Shown: in pieces, positions 1 through 11,330 of the stretch
How the letters are laid out: every line of letters starts with the position of its first letter
Position numbering within the stretch: position 1 is the stretch's first letter
NCBI RefSeq assembly: GCF_000203815.1
Contig: NW_004457624.1
Coordinates: 2,852,001-2,916,000 of the forward strand
DNA: 64,000 nucleotides
Direction of reading: 5' to 3'
From: Cavenderia fasciculata
Lineage: Eukaryota > Evosea > Eumycetozoa > Acytosteliales > Cavenderiaceae
Position numbers and translations under genes: made by a program
The notes under the pieces: model-generated
What the model was told of the DNA's origin: nothing
Seen by the model: the letters and a program-made list of their open reading frames with translations, nothing else
Databases searched by the model: none

Positions 1-272
1 AAGATTGTTTAAGAAAGAAGAAAGAGAGAGTAGTACATACAAACAACAGTTAAACTACTACAACTTAACTATTAGATGTGACAATTAGCAAAGAAGAAGA
101 AGATCTATTTATAATCAACAATATTAAATTATAAACTACAACAACAACCACCTTTGACTTTGACCATCATTCTCCTCCTCCACCTCAAAAACAAAAACAC
201 TTATAAATTAATACAAAACATTATAAATAGATATATATATATTCTATAAAATACAACTAGATAGATTTTAAA
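1..272 (+). promoter_or_regulatory. 5' leader/promoter of the eRF3 gene
   Basis: No coding sequence is visible. The stretch is A/T-rich with CAA/AAG runs typical of a dictyostelid leader and ends in an A-rich context just before the ATG at 273. A TATA-like run (atagatatatatatat) lies near 226-241. The transcription start cannot be fixed from sequence alone. Confidence 0.4.
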
Positions 273-2044
273 ATGAATCCAAACGCATCTGTATTCGTAC
301 CAGGTATGAAGTTTGGCGCCAAGCCATCGGCTACTCCAGCCCCAGCCGCCACTGCTGCCACTCCAGCTGCTGCTGCCAACTCAACCCCAGTTGTTGAAGA
401 ACCAAAGGTTGTTGTACAAGAAGAGAAAAAGGTTGAAAAGAAGCCAGCACCAGTTGCAGCTGCACCAGTCGAGACTACTACCACCACCAGCACCACCAGC
501 ACCTCTGCCACTAGTCCAACTACAACCGTCACCTCACCAACCACTGATGACGATGTCGATGAATTGGGCAACAAGATTGATGACGTTGTCATTCAAGATG
601 TATCCAACTTTAAGGAGGATCAAAGAGAACATCTTAATATCGTATTCATTGGTCATGTCGGTAAGTAGATAAATATATAGATAGAAAAGTTATAGAAGAT
701 AAATATATCATATCAAATGATTTGATCTAACTTATTTCCTTTTCTTTTTCTTTAGATGCTGGTAAATCAACCATTTCAGGTAATATTATGTTGTTGACTG
801 GTCAAGTTGATTCACATACTATGGCCAAATATGAACGTGAAGCCAAGGAGAACCATCGTGAGAGTTGGATATTTGCATACATTATGGATACAAACGAAGA
901 GGAAAGAGCCAAAGGAAAGACCGTCGAAGTTGGACGTGCTCACTTTGAGACTGAAAAGAAGAGATACACCATTTTGGATGCACCAGGTCACAAGGCCTAC
1001 GTGCCCAATATGATTTCGGGTGCTGCCCAAGCCGACGTTGCCATCCTCGTCATCTCATCCAAAAAGGGTGAGTTTGAGGCTGGTGTCGATGGTGGTCAAA
1101 CCATCGAGCACGCCCGTCTAGCCAAGATGATTGGTATCAAGCATTTGATCGTTCTCGTCAACAAGATGGATGAGCCAACCGTTGCTTGGAGCAAGGAGCG
1201 TTACGACGACATTGTAGAAAAGATCACTGGTCACTTGAAAAAGTGCGGTTTCAACCCAAAGAAGGACTTCCAATTCATCCCAGCCTCTGGTTTCACCTCG
1301 GCCAACATCAAGGATCGTGTAAAGCCTGAAGTTTGTCCATGGTTTGATGGAGACTCGCTTATGGGTACCTTGGACGCCCTCGCACCATTTGAACGTAACG
1401 ACTCTGGTGCTTTGCGTGTACCCATCATCACCTCTTACAAGGATCGTGGTGTTGTCACTGTCATGGGCAAGATTGAATCTGGTACCATCACCCTCGGTCA
1501 ATCTCTCTGGTTGATGCCAGGTCGTACCCCAGTCCAAGTCGCCTCTCTCTCTAACGAAACCTGTAACTTTAGAACTGGTCGTACTGGTGAAAACCTCCGT
1601 ATCGGTCTCAAGGGTATCGATGAAGACACTATCCGTGCTGGTTCCATTCTCTCTGAAATCCAACGTCCGGTACCAGTCGTCTCTGAAATCGAAGCCATCG
1701 TTGCCCTCATCGATCTCCCCAAGGAAAAGCAATTGTTTACCTCCAACTTTGAAGCCGTGTTCCACGCCCACACTGCCGTCGAAGAATGTATCGTCAAGTC
1801 GTTGGTTGCTACCATCGACATGAAGACCGGTCAAGAAATCAAAAAGAAGCCAACCTTTGCCAAGAATGGTGAGTCTGTCAAGTGTCGTATCGTCCTTAAC
1901 CGTGCCGTCTGTTTAGAAGAGTTTACAACCAATCCACAGTTGTCTAGATTTACCCTACGTGATTCCAACAAAACTATGGCTTTTGGCAAGGTGACTTCCA
2001 TAGGAAAGAAGGCACGTGAAGCTATCAATTCCCCAAAGGCATAA
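273..2044 (+). CDS. erf3: Eukaryotic peptide chain release factor GTP-binding subunit eRF3 (Sup35/GSPT)
   Basis: The product is a translational GTPase that works with eRF1 to release the finished peptide at stop codons in the cytosol. Two exons, 273-660 and 756-2044, joined by a 95-bp intron (GTAAGT...TTTAG), give 558 residues. The intron splits the P-loop: GHV from exon 1 joins DAGKST from exon 2 (G127-T135). G3 is DAPGHK (about D204) and G4 is NKMD (about 265), followed by EF-Tu-like beta-barrel domains 2 and 3. Residues 1-110 form an Ala/Pro/Thr/Val-rich low-complexity N-domain with a poly-Thr/Ser segment; unlike yeast Sup35 it has no Gln/Asn prion-like repeats. Codon use in exon 2 is rich in C-ending codons, as expected for a highly expressed gene. 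The alternative family members eEF1A and HBS1 fit less well because of the extended N-domain and the domain 2/3 sequence. Degenerate copies of the 3' end lie just downstream. Confidence 0.93.
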
Positions 2045-2067
2045 ATTTAGAAATTAATAAATAATCA

Positions 2068-2127
2068 AAGGCTTTTGGCAAAGTAACTTCAACATGAAGC
2101 TCTTAATTCCCCAAAGGCATAAATTTA
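2068..2127 (+). pseudogene. Decayed duplicate of the eRF3 3' end
   Basis: The stretch repeats the last coding bases and stop region of eRF3 (1978-2049). Shared blocks are ggcttttggcaa, gtnacttc, and the long run ending in aattccccaaaggcataaa. Compared with the original it lacks about a dozen bases in the middle and has several substitutions. A third short match, cataggaaagaa, occurs at 2157-2168 and corresponds to 2008-2019. This looks like an old tandem duplication of the gene's tail, now part of the 3' flank. It cannot encode the domain on its own. Confidence 0.75.
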
Positions 2128-2540
2128 TTTTAATTTTAATTTTACACAACAGAATACATAGGAAAGAACAACAAAATGAACGTGATTGATTGATGCTTCA
2201 AACTCTATCTCTCTTTCTCTCCTCTATGTATAGACAACAGTCTTTCTAAAGTGGTGATTGTAAAAAATTTTACTTTCACTTTTAGAGTGGTGGGTGATGG
2301 AGAATGATAGGTATATGGGGATTTTACCGGTTTGCTTCCAAGCCATCAACGTCATCCCCCTCTTTCTATTTATTATCAAAGCAAATATCATTTACCAAAC
2401 ATAAAATATTAATAATCAAACTAACTTGATAAGTAAGAAATGAACTTTCATTTACTTTACAACTTAAATATTTACGATCCAATAACTTTTTTTATTCCTA
2501 CTTTAATAATCATTGTATAATAAAGTCAAAAAGAAAGGAT

Positions 2541-2762
2541 AGTGAGGTATCGGGCTCGACCCGTACAGTTGGTGCAGAATCTCCTTGGGATTCCCCTACC
2601 TTTGAGGGTGTTGCTTTGTTTACATCAACTTTTGCTGGTATGAAAAACAATCAAAAAAATAAAAACTCTATCCAAAATATTTTCTAACCAATCAATCAAT
2701 CTATTTTAGATAACAAAAAGGGTTATCCTCATTATGATCAACCTCAACAACCACTTTTATGA
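2541..2762 (+). pseudogene. Possible two-exon gene remnant of unknown family
   Basis: The stretch is unusually GC-rich for an intergenic region and carries an open frame (…EVSGSTRTVGAESP…) up to a consensus donor at 2638 (GTATGA). An acceptor TTTTAG at 2709 restores the same frame (…DNKKGYPHYDQPQQPLL, stop at 2760-2762). Frame continuity across the candidate 72-bp intron (2638-2709) supports past or present coding. There is no ATG in frame before an upstream stop, so it is probably the 3' remainder of a lost gene. I do not recognise the family. Confidence 0.3.
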
Positions 2763-3292
2763 TAAACATCTGTCCACATCATATCAACAATATGCCATGA
2801 ATATGATCGACAAGATCCCCGATTGAATTGTCCTGGCCAAGTCGTGCATAGGGCTATTCCAACTCATCTTTGAAATCTCAATGCACCAATACCCCCTTGA
2901 AATTTGATTGGATATTGTCCATTATTAGATTGAAGGTGACCACATAACATGTGGTAAATGATCACCCATTCAACATGTGTATGTATACCAAAAAAAATTA
3001 CTTTATTAATGTTAATCTTCATCATATCAGCCATGTTATGCTTCGATCGTTGTTGCTATTGAGTACTGCTCTGATCCAACGTTATTTAAAGCAGTACTCA
3101 ATATCAACAACCTTCGATTCATTGACTTCAGAGTACCATTTCTGCTTTTTAAGGAACTATGTAAAGACTCTCCCATGAGTACATCGTCGACCACACCCAT
3201 CCCAAAAAGTAAAGTAGGAGTATAGTATAAATATTTACAAAAAGGTTAGATAAATATGCATGTTTACAATAACAATATTTATTTATATTTAT
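2763..3292. other. Intergenic stretch with two hairpins
   Basis: This is the 3' side of the Dicer-like gene. No convincing gene is seen; the open frame around 2951-3178 has no coding character. It holds an imperfect hairpin at 2935-2966 (GGTGA CCACA ... TGTGG ... TCACC, with a 7-nt bulge) and the much stronger hairpin at 3044-3116, annotated separately. Confidence 0.5.
3044..3116. ncRNA. Candidate microRNA/siRNA precursor hairpin
   Basis: Positions 3049-3070 and 3090-3111 are inverted repeats of 22 nt with 21 matches (the only mismatch is 3056 against 3104), separated by a 19-nt loop. Pairing continues outward to 3044-3116 with two further mismatches. A 22-bp near-perfect stem with a short loop is the size and shape of a Dicer substrate. 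It lies about 180 bp past the stop codon of the Dicer-like gene on the opposite strand. Either strand could be the transcript; no promoter or terminator decides this. Alternatives are a transcription-termination hairpin or a chance or transposon-derived inverted repeat. Confidence 0.4.
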
Positions 3293-6200
3293 TTATATTG
3301 TCATTTCTTTTTGTTCTTCTTCAACATTTAATATTACTTGTTGTTGTTGTTGAACTTGTTCATCTTGTTTATCTTGAACATCAACATCCATTATACTTGT
3401 ACTGGTAACAGTCATGGGAGGAGTGGTAGATCCTTGATTAATTGTTATAGGAGGAGTAATAACTGGTGGAGAGGACAAGGTGGAAGAGGATGAAGATTCT
3501 GGAGAAATTGAAACTGCAGAAGAGATTGGTGAATTATTTAAATAAATACCATTACGTTGTTTTTTGGGAGGAATGGTTGATGCAATGGGTTGGTTATCGA
3601 GCATTTGATCGATACGAACTGGTAATACTTCGGAATCTGGTATCATTTCAGTTGAATTGTGTGGGACAGGTCTTGAACTGGCATAATGAGCCTCTAAAAT
3701 CTCTACGACATAATCCTTGTTTAGATTAAGTAGACGGTAGATAAGTTTCTTGGTATCTTCCAATTCATTGTCCAACAATACACCTCCAATGAATGCTTCA
3801 AATAGATCACCAAGTCTCTTGGTACTAAAGGTGGCACTTGGATCGGTTACCAATTGGTAGAGTTTGATTCTTTGACTAATTTGAGCCAATGCTTCATTTC
3901 TAACCAAAAGTGCTCTTGCTTGTGACAAGAAACCTTCATTCTCTAGTGGGAATTCACGATACAAGAAATGTGATACAATACCATCCAAATAGGAATCACC
4001 CAAAAACTCTAATCTTTGATAAGAATAATTTTGATCTCCCAAACATGTAATTGCATCCTCTAATAAACATACTTTACTAATCTTTACTTGAACATCAAAT
4101 AAAAATTTTGATTGTATTGATGCTATAAATAAAAAATAAAAGGTAATTAGTTATATATTTATAAATATTTCTTTTTTTTTTTAATTTTCTTTTTACATAC
4201 ATAATTGTCTTTCAAAAGAATGATTACATTTAAAAGTTGGTAAAGTTGAATATTGATGATCATTGTAAACGGTATGAACGATAAAACGATAGACTTCTTT
4301 AAATCCTCTTTCTAAAAAGATTGCACCAAACATTGCTTCCATGACATCGGCCTTTGGTTTTTTAATATCTTCAGTGCTAGAGTAACGAAGTAATTCAATG
4401 ATACCCCATTCATTACACTTTTCGAGTAGATAAGTGTTGTTGGTCAATTCACTTCTTCTGGTTGTCAACTCTCCTTCGTTGGCTTTGGGATACTTGAAAA
4501 AGAGATAGATGGATGCACAAAACTTGAGGATAGAGTCACCGAGAAACTCTAGACGTTGATTGTCAGTGGTAAAGGGGAGTAGATCCTTGAATAGTTTGTA
4601 TTCGGCTGGGTTGAGTGAATTGATCTTTTTACTCGATGGATGAGTAAAGATTTCACGCAACAAAAGATCGTTTTCAAAGCTGATAATGTTTGATTGGAAT
4701 TGATCTACCTTTTTCCACCACTTTAACTCTGGAATGTAGACGAGAATGGCTACCTTGGCCATTGCATGCATTTCACTAGTAATACCAAGTACCTTGCAAA
4801 TCAATGGATCCTTGGCATACAATTTACTCTTTCTAATAAAGTTTTCAAATTCTATCTTTTTTTCGTGATTATCATCTTTGCCAGATCCATTTTCACCACC
4901 ACCGCCACCAGCGCTATTGAGTAATGGTGATTGATTGAGAATATCGATATTCCAACGATGAATGTCTTCACGGAGACCGTCTTTGGTGAAAAATAAGAGT
5001 GGTTTGAGTGCCCAATAGTCGCGGGCCAACGATGCAGTGGCGTGTGTACAGAGGAGTGTTGGACAGATACCGCTCTTTAGTTCGAGCACCTTTCCTTCCA
5101 TATCAGAGACGGCGTAGCCCGAGTTGTGGTTATATACAAATTTTTTGGTATTGTCAATCTCGCGACAAATGGTAAAGTCACCACGTGGCGACAGTAGAAG
5201 CTTGCGCAAATACTTTTTCTCAAAGTATTGACGAAACTCCTTTTCCGAGACATCTGCTCCCGAGACGCTCTCGGGCAGATCAGTGAGGATATCTTCAAAT
5301 GTGAGTAGATCCATGAGCGTCTGGAAGTTGCTGCGCAGTGGGTCGGTCAGACACTTGAGCTCTGGCACGAAAAACAGTTCCTGTGGGTTATTGTACTCGA
5401 GATAGGTCTGCGACAACACCTTGCCATAGAAAAAGTTGTTAAATGTCAACATCTTTTGAAAGTCGTCGCGCGAGACTGTGACATGCTCGGCTTCGACGAT
5501 CGACATGCCAAAGTGCTGTCCTCCAGCATTGGCAATATGAATGACGGGTGTATGTTGCATCTCTGTAGTGTACAAGATGAACCCCTTGAACAAATACTCG
5601 CGTCCAAGATGTGAATACGACTTTGGCTTGAATCCGTGTGAAAAGACAACACGGTACGTGTAAAAGTCGATCGTGTCGGGTGTCGTGTCTGGCAACTTGA
5701 CGTGCTGTGCGTGTGAGAGGTGTTGTTCTTCATGGCCGAGTCGGATGGTTGGGATCTCGACCAACTCGGACATGGAGAATGTCTGGTTGGGTGATCTCTC
5801 AGACTTGCGCGACTTTCGTTGTGTCTTGATCTTGTTGTCAATATACTCTTTGAGATCGGTGTATCTTCGCTCGAGTGTAGCAATCTTTTCGGTAAAGTGC
5901 TTGGTAGATGCTTCAAACGCCATTCTTAGTTGTAGTAACTCTGTTCCAGACGATTGAGTACTACTCATCATTGATGATGACGACGATGACGATGGAGCGT
6001 CCCAGTCTCTAGGTTGGTGTTCTCTATCACGATGTTCTCTGTCTCGATGCTCGCGGTCGCGTTCTCTTTCACGGTCTCGGTCACCTCTGTCGCGTTCACG
6101 CTCTCTGTGTTCTCGGTCTCTTTCTCTTTCCCTGTCGCGGTCTCTCTCTGAGCTGCCACTCCCTCCGCCGCCGCCACCTCCTCCACTTCCACCACCACTT

Positions 6201-6502
6201 CCACCACCACCGCCACCAGCACCACTCGTACCCATACGAGCCACTTCGGCAGCTAGATCGGGGAATCTTGTAAAGATGTGTTGCAGTGTGCTAAAGGCAG
6301 AGTTCTTCTCGGCCTCCTTCTTTGTCTTTCCCTTGCCGCTGTTGACAAACGAGACACCCTTCATCGAGCACTTTACCTCGGACGTGAACAGATTCTGGCC
6401 GCCTTCATAGTGTTGCACACTCTCAGAGTAGATGGGTACCGGCTCCTTTGTCTTTTGACAAAGCTCTTGTAACACTCCCTTATAATTCTCTTGTGATGAC
6501 AT
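3293..6502 (-). CDS. Dicer-like double RNase III protein with N-terminal dsRBD (DrnA/DrnB type)
   Basis: The product should cleave double-stranded or hairpin RNA into small RNAs. Exons 6502-4201 and 4122-3293 (78-bp intron, GTATGT...TATAG) give 1043 residues. Residues about 5-75 form a dsRNA-binding domain; about 95-165 are Gly-rich then Arg/Asp/Glu-rich; 185-215 is probably coiled coil; 260-500 is a platform/PAZ-like region. The first RNase III domain has the signature NQRLEFLGDS (from N648) and DVMEAMFGAIF. The second has YQRLEFLGDS (about 800) and LGDLFEAFIGG, so the acidic catalytic residues are present in both. There is no DEAD helicase, which matches the known dictyostelid Dicers. The splice join falls between the two RNase III domains. 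The C-terminal 120 residues are Ser/Thr/Gln-rich. Whether it is the DrnA or the DrnB orthologue cannot be decided here. Confidence 0.9.
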
Positions 6503-8109
6503 AGTAGTAGTAGTAGTAGTAGTAGTAGCAGTAGCAGTAGCAGTAGTAGTAGTTATATGTATCTATGTGTATGTAAGTATGTATGTTGTACTGTTGTTTG
6601 TTATATGTTATATGTCTAATAGCAATCAACGTCACAAAAAACAATACTTGTACACCCAACAACAACAACAACAACAACAACTCTTCTCTCCAATCAACTA
6701 TCTATCTAAAAACTGTACTATGATATGAATAGAGATACAAATAATATATACAAATATAAATATAGAAAGATAAGTATGCAAGATGAATGAATGCGATGAG
6801 ATGTAAGACCTGTTCTCTAAAAACTGTAATTTCGCCTTTTGGAAGAATCGGAGGTTCCACTCACTTCTACTTTTTTTTCTTTTTTTTGTATTTTTTTTTT
6901 TGAATCAAGTGTTATTGAAGAGAGTACTAACGGTTTGTTTGAATAATCAATAGTTATCCAAAATAGTAAATCCTATCTTATCTTGTACCTATCATATCAA
7001 TCAATCAAATCAATCTATCAATCACAATCTCATATATCACTGTTGACATAGAATATAAACCGAGTACCATTCTTTATTCCCACCACATCATCCTCCTCTT
7101 CCTCATCCTTTTCTCCCTTGCATCACCACCCAACCAATACCAATTCCAATACCAATCGATTCATATTACTCAAAGAAGAAGAGAATACATACATACATAC
7201 ATACATTACATACACATACATTGATAAATCAAATCGATTAATAATAATAATACTAAAAGAAGAAGAAGAAAAATATATTAATAATGATAACTCATGTGAT
7301 GTGATCAACAAACAATGAAGAGCGGTTTAATGACGATATTTATATATATAATATTCAAGCGATAGGTTGGCGATACTAGACAAAGGAATCACAGTTACAA
7401 CGAACATTATATATCTTTGTTTCTTCATCATCATCATCATCCAAAAGGAATCACAGTTACAACGAACATTATATATCTTTGTTTCTTCATAATCATCATC
7501 ATCCAAAAGAAAGACCAATATTATTTTTAGAGAAGAAATGGAGAAGGATGATAATATTATATCGATATTCATAGCAACCATATGATATACCATTATCATA
7601 TCTTCAATTATATAATTAATTTATTAATAATCCTGATGATTGATTTGTGGCTTTGATCATAATGTTGGAGGATGACCATCATTCATTCATTGGCACGCGC
7701 GTGAAAGGAGGAAGAGTTGGGTGGTGGAATTTGATGATAAGTTTATTATTTTTTTTTTTTTATCCACACAAAAAAAGAAGCGCTCAACAGCCACAAAAAA
7801 TCTATTTTTTTTTTATCATATCATCAATTTTTGCTATCCATCAAATCACCATCCACTCTCAACCTAACCTGACCATCATCATCATCATCTTATTTCTACC
7901 GAAGCAACAACCTATTTATATTACCTTTTTTGTACAATATACTTACCTACGACTCTCTTTACTACTACCTCTTTATTTTGCTAGATTTATTTTTATATTT
8001 AAAAAAAAAAAGAAAGAAACAAAAGAAGGAAGATAACGACTATTACATAACAACAGACAACAAAGATAGATTATATATATAACTAGACTAGACATACATA
8101 CATACAACA
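6503..8109. promoter_or_regulatory. Long divergent intergenic region between the Dicer-like and PP6R genes
   Basis: No gene is supported. The region holds an (AGT)n microsatellite at 6503-6560 directly upstream of the Dicer ATG, long T-runs (6868-6900, 7748-7760, 7801-7812), CATA repeats at 7185-7215, a 62-bp tandem duplication at 7382-7505, and an A-run at 8000-8012. Promoters for both flanking genes must lie here. Confidence 0.45.
7382..7505. repeat. 62-bp tandem duplication
   Basis: Positions 7382-7443 and 7444-7505 are near-identical head-to-tail copies with a period of 62. Each contains ggaatcacagttacaacg, cattatatatctttg and a trailing (ATC)n. The copies differ mainly at one base in the ATC run. 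No open reading frame depends on it. Confidence 0.85.
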
Positions 8110-10746
8110 ATGAGTTTTTGGCGTAATTTTGGATTTCATCCAATCTCACATATCGAGACTATATTGGATCGTGAGCAATTCACTCTTGATGAATTGTTAG
8201 ATGAAGACGAATTACTTCAAGAATGTAAATTACAAAACCAGAAATTAATAGAGTTGTATGTAGACAGTACTATAGCATAGAGAATAGAAAGAGAGGAGAG
8301 ATTGAAGAAGAAGAAGAAGAAGTGGAGGGAGACTTAAAAAAAAAAAAGAAAGATTATGATGATTAACAAATTTGTGAATTATACTATATTACTCATTTAG
8401 CCTTATCAAACCGGAATCATTGTCATTATTATTTGAATATATTACCAAGGAGGCATCAGAAGAATCGGATAGAAAGAGAAAGGAGACTTATCCTTTCTTG
8501 GCATCTGAAATATTATGTATGGACATTACTTCTTTGATTGATGCCGTCTACAAGGATGAGCATTACCTATCCCAACTCTACGATATTGTCAACCAACAAG
8601 AGTTTAACTTGGGCCTTGCTTCATACATTAGCAAGGTTGCTATTAACTTTTTGGGTAGAAAGACCATCGAAGTATGTACTATATATATTCAATATAACAA
8701 CAATTGGTTCAATCAATTAACAATACATTCTCTCTTCCTCTTTTCTCTTTATTATCAATTTAGACCATGTCATATATCAAAAAGCAAGATAACATCATTG
8801 AAAAGTTTATTAATCACCTTGACAAGTCCCCAATTGTAGACATGTTATTAAAGATCATAAGCATTGAAGAGTTCCAAGGCGGCGCAGGTACCTTGGAATG
8901 GTTAGACAAATCAAATTTAATTGGAGGAATTGTTGCCAAGTTTAGCCCAACTTTGGACTCTGAGGTATGAATAGAATAGAAATAGATAGATAACAAACAA
9001 CAGCTATGATGTTTTAATCATTGATTATTAATCAATCATTTCCCTTTTTTCTTTCCTTTTCTACTTTTCTAGTTCCATGAGAATGCCTCATTTGTTTTAT
9101 CAGAGATCATCGAGTTAAATAGATCATTCTCAGATTCCCCATTGATAATTAAACTTGAATCTGAAGAAACCATCCAAAAACTTTTCGATTATATACTATC
9201 TGATGTAAGTAAACTCAAAAGAGAGATATATACAACCAATGTGCATTGTTTATATATATTAATCCCTTATTCTTTTTGTTTTATTTTTCTTTAGGTTCCA
9301 TTGGGTACAAGCTTTTTACATGGTTTAACTGTTATAATTAAGCTTTTGAGAAGACACAAGGAGCACAGTGATTCAGTTGTCACCAAAAAGACACCACTTG
9401 CAGAATTGGCACCTGTTTTCAAGGAATCTCTTATTCACACAGAAGAGTTGAAGAATCTTTTGACCAAACCAACCGAAAGTAGTTTCACTACTACCACCGG
9501 TCTTCTTTCTCCACCACTTGGATTCCACAGACTAAAGGTCATTGAATTCTTTGCCGACTTGATTAATTCTCGTTATTTATGTATCGATCAAAAGTTTATT
9601 CAACAAGATATCCTATCTGCATGTTTGGTATGTACAACAACAACAAAAACAAATCAAATCAAATCAAATATATAAGAGAGAGAGAGAGAGAGTGAGAGAG
9701 ATATATACATTTACTAATACTTTTTTTATTTATTTTATTTCTCTTGTTTATAGGACTTGTTTTTCAATTACCCATGGAATAACCTTCTTCACAGCCAAAT
9801 TAATCAAATCTGTCAAATTGTTTTATATAGCGAAAGTGAGAATGAAAATGACCCAGAAAAGGATGAACTCAAACTTTCCGTATGTTATAAATGAATTGAA
9901 TCAATCAATGTACAAAAAAGCTAAACACAAATACTTACCTTCTTTTTCTTTTTCTTTTTACTTTTTACTTTTTTTTATTTAGTTATTGCACGATTCTAAA
10001 CTTCTTGATAGAATTATAAAGGCCGATGAAGATAATACAAATGAAATCAAACAAACCAAAGGAATCAGATACGGTTATATGGGTTTTTTGAACAGTATTG
10101 CTTTTTCAATTTGTGAAGTTGCCAAATCAAATCCATCTTTGAAGAATTATCTTGATGGTAAATATACATATAGATATAGATAGAATACAACTAAACACTC
10201 ATCGGAGATAACAATTATTAATATTTATTTCTATTCCATTCTATTTTATTTATTTATTTTTATTTTGTAGCTAATCCAAAATGGGCAGAATTTGTTTCAG
10301 ACTCTTTGAAACCAGTACTTACATTGGAGAGTGAACCATTGGGTGATTTTAGAATGAGCTTGATGATGCCACCTGATGATGATGAAGATCAAATTTATGA
10401 AAATGACAATGACGACTACAACAATGCCTATGACAACGGAGGGTTTGTAGAGGGTAACTTCCAAAACCACCAAATTGTCTACGAGGACGACGACGATGAC
10501 GAGTCATTTGCAGACCAACAACAAAACCATCACATCTTATATACCAATCAAGAAGAAGAGGAAGACGAAGACGAAGACGATGACGAACAATTCGAGCAAC
10601 GTCGTCCAAAGGCATTCATCACTGAAATTCAAGTTGAACAAGAAACAACTCAAGAACAAGGCAACGAAAAATCAGCATCAGAATCCGAAGGCAATGAAAA
10701 TATTAGTACGCCAACAGTACTGTCATCAGAAGAAAATCAACAATAA
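8110..10746 (+). CDS. ppp6r: Protein phosphatase 6 regulatory subunit (SAPS/SIT4-associated family)
   Basis: The family binds the PP6/Sit4 catalytic subunit and directs it in cell-cycle and DNA-damage signalling; it is cytosolic and nuclear. Eight exons (8110-8255, 8401-8671, 8764-8964, 9073-9204, 9295-9627, 9754-9879, 9983-10157, 10271-10746) give 619 residues, short for the family (usually 700-900). The start [20 protein letters not shown] and the [17 protein letters not shown] motif are hallmarks of SAPS proteins. Armadillo-like helical segments follow (e.g. LLIRPE-like [18 protein letters not shown]-like NPKWAEFV). Residues about 485-619 are acidic and Asp/Glu/Gln-rich. All introns are 90-145 bp with GTATG/GTAAG donors, and the 9628-9753 intron contains a (GA)n run. 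Confidence 0.88.
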
Positions 10747-11330
10747 TTTACACGTTGTAGTAGTAGGACCCATCAAAAAAAAAAAAACTAATAATAACAA
10801 TAAATAATAATAAATAATAATAGTAATAGCAAATAATAACAATAATAATAATAGTTTATAAGATAAAAAAAGACTTTGGAATAATAATAACAAACAAGTG
10901 GTACAGTAACAAACAACAAATCAACAAACACCTTTTTCAAACCATAAACTCGACAACAACAAATAACCAAATAACATAATGAACTGCTGGGAAAGATATG
11001 AAACTCACACAATAACTTGATAACCTTAAAAGTAACAAAACACCAACAATCCCCATCTAAAAATAACTTCAAAAAACATAAAAAAAAACAAAAACAAAAA
11101 AAACCCTCATTTTAATAAACCTAAAAATTATAAAATATATTTATTTATTTCTTCTGATCAGAAACTTTTTCTTTCAATACTATGAACTAAAAAAATACTA
11201 ATAAAAGCCTGCCAAATATTGGACAAACCTACAATTAAAAAACAAAGGGAGTATTTATTTGAAGATTGGGATTAAACATTGTAGAGAAGATGGATTTGTT
11301 GCCAAGAAGTCTGTGGCATATGACTTGGTG
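10747..11330. other. Convergent intergenic region, AT-rich
   Basis: This stretch lies between the stop codons of the PP6R gene (+) and the CCCH-type gene (-). It contains AAT/TAAT runs (10785-10860) and A-rich 3' UTR sequence with no gene. A segment at 11255-11330 has a brief open frame that is only a shadow of the neighbouring exon. Confidence 0.5.

Noticed and set aside
1118-1834. 238-codon minus-strand open frame inside eRF3
   Set aside because: It is an antisense shadow of the conserved GTPase exon.
2560-2600. gggctcgaccc read as a tRNA B box
   Set aside because: No matching acceptor stem, A box or anticodon arm can be drawn around it.
2935-3116. The two neighbouring hairpins as ends of a small inverted-repeat transposon
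   Set aside because: The hairpins differ from each other, and I see no target-site duplication or shared terminal sequence.
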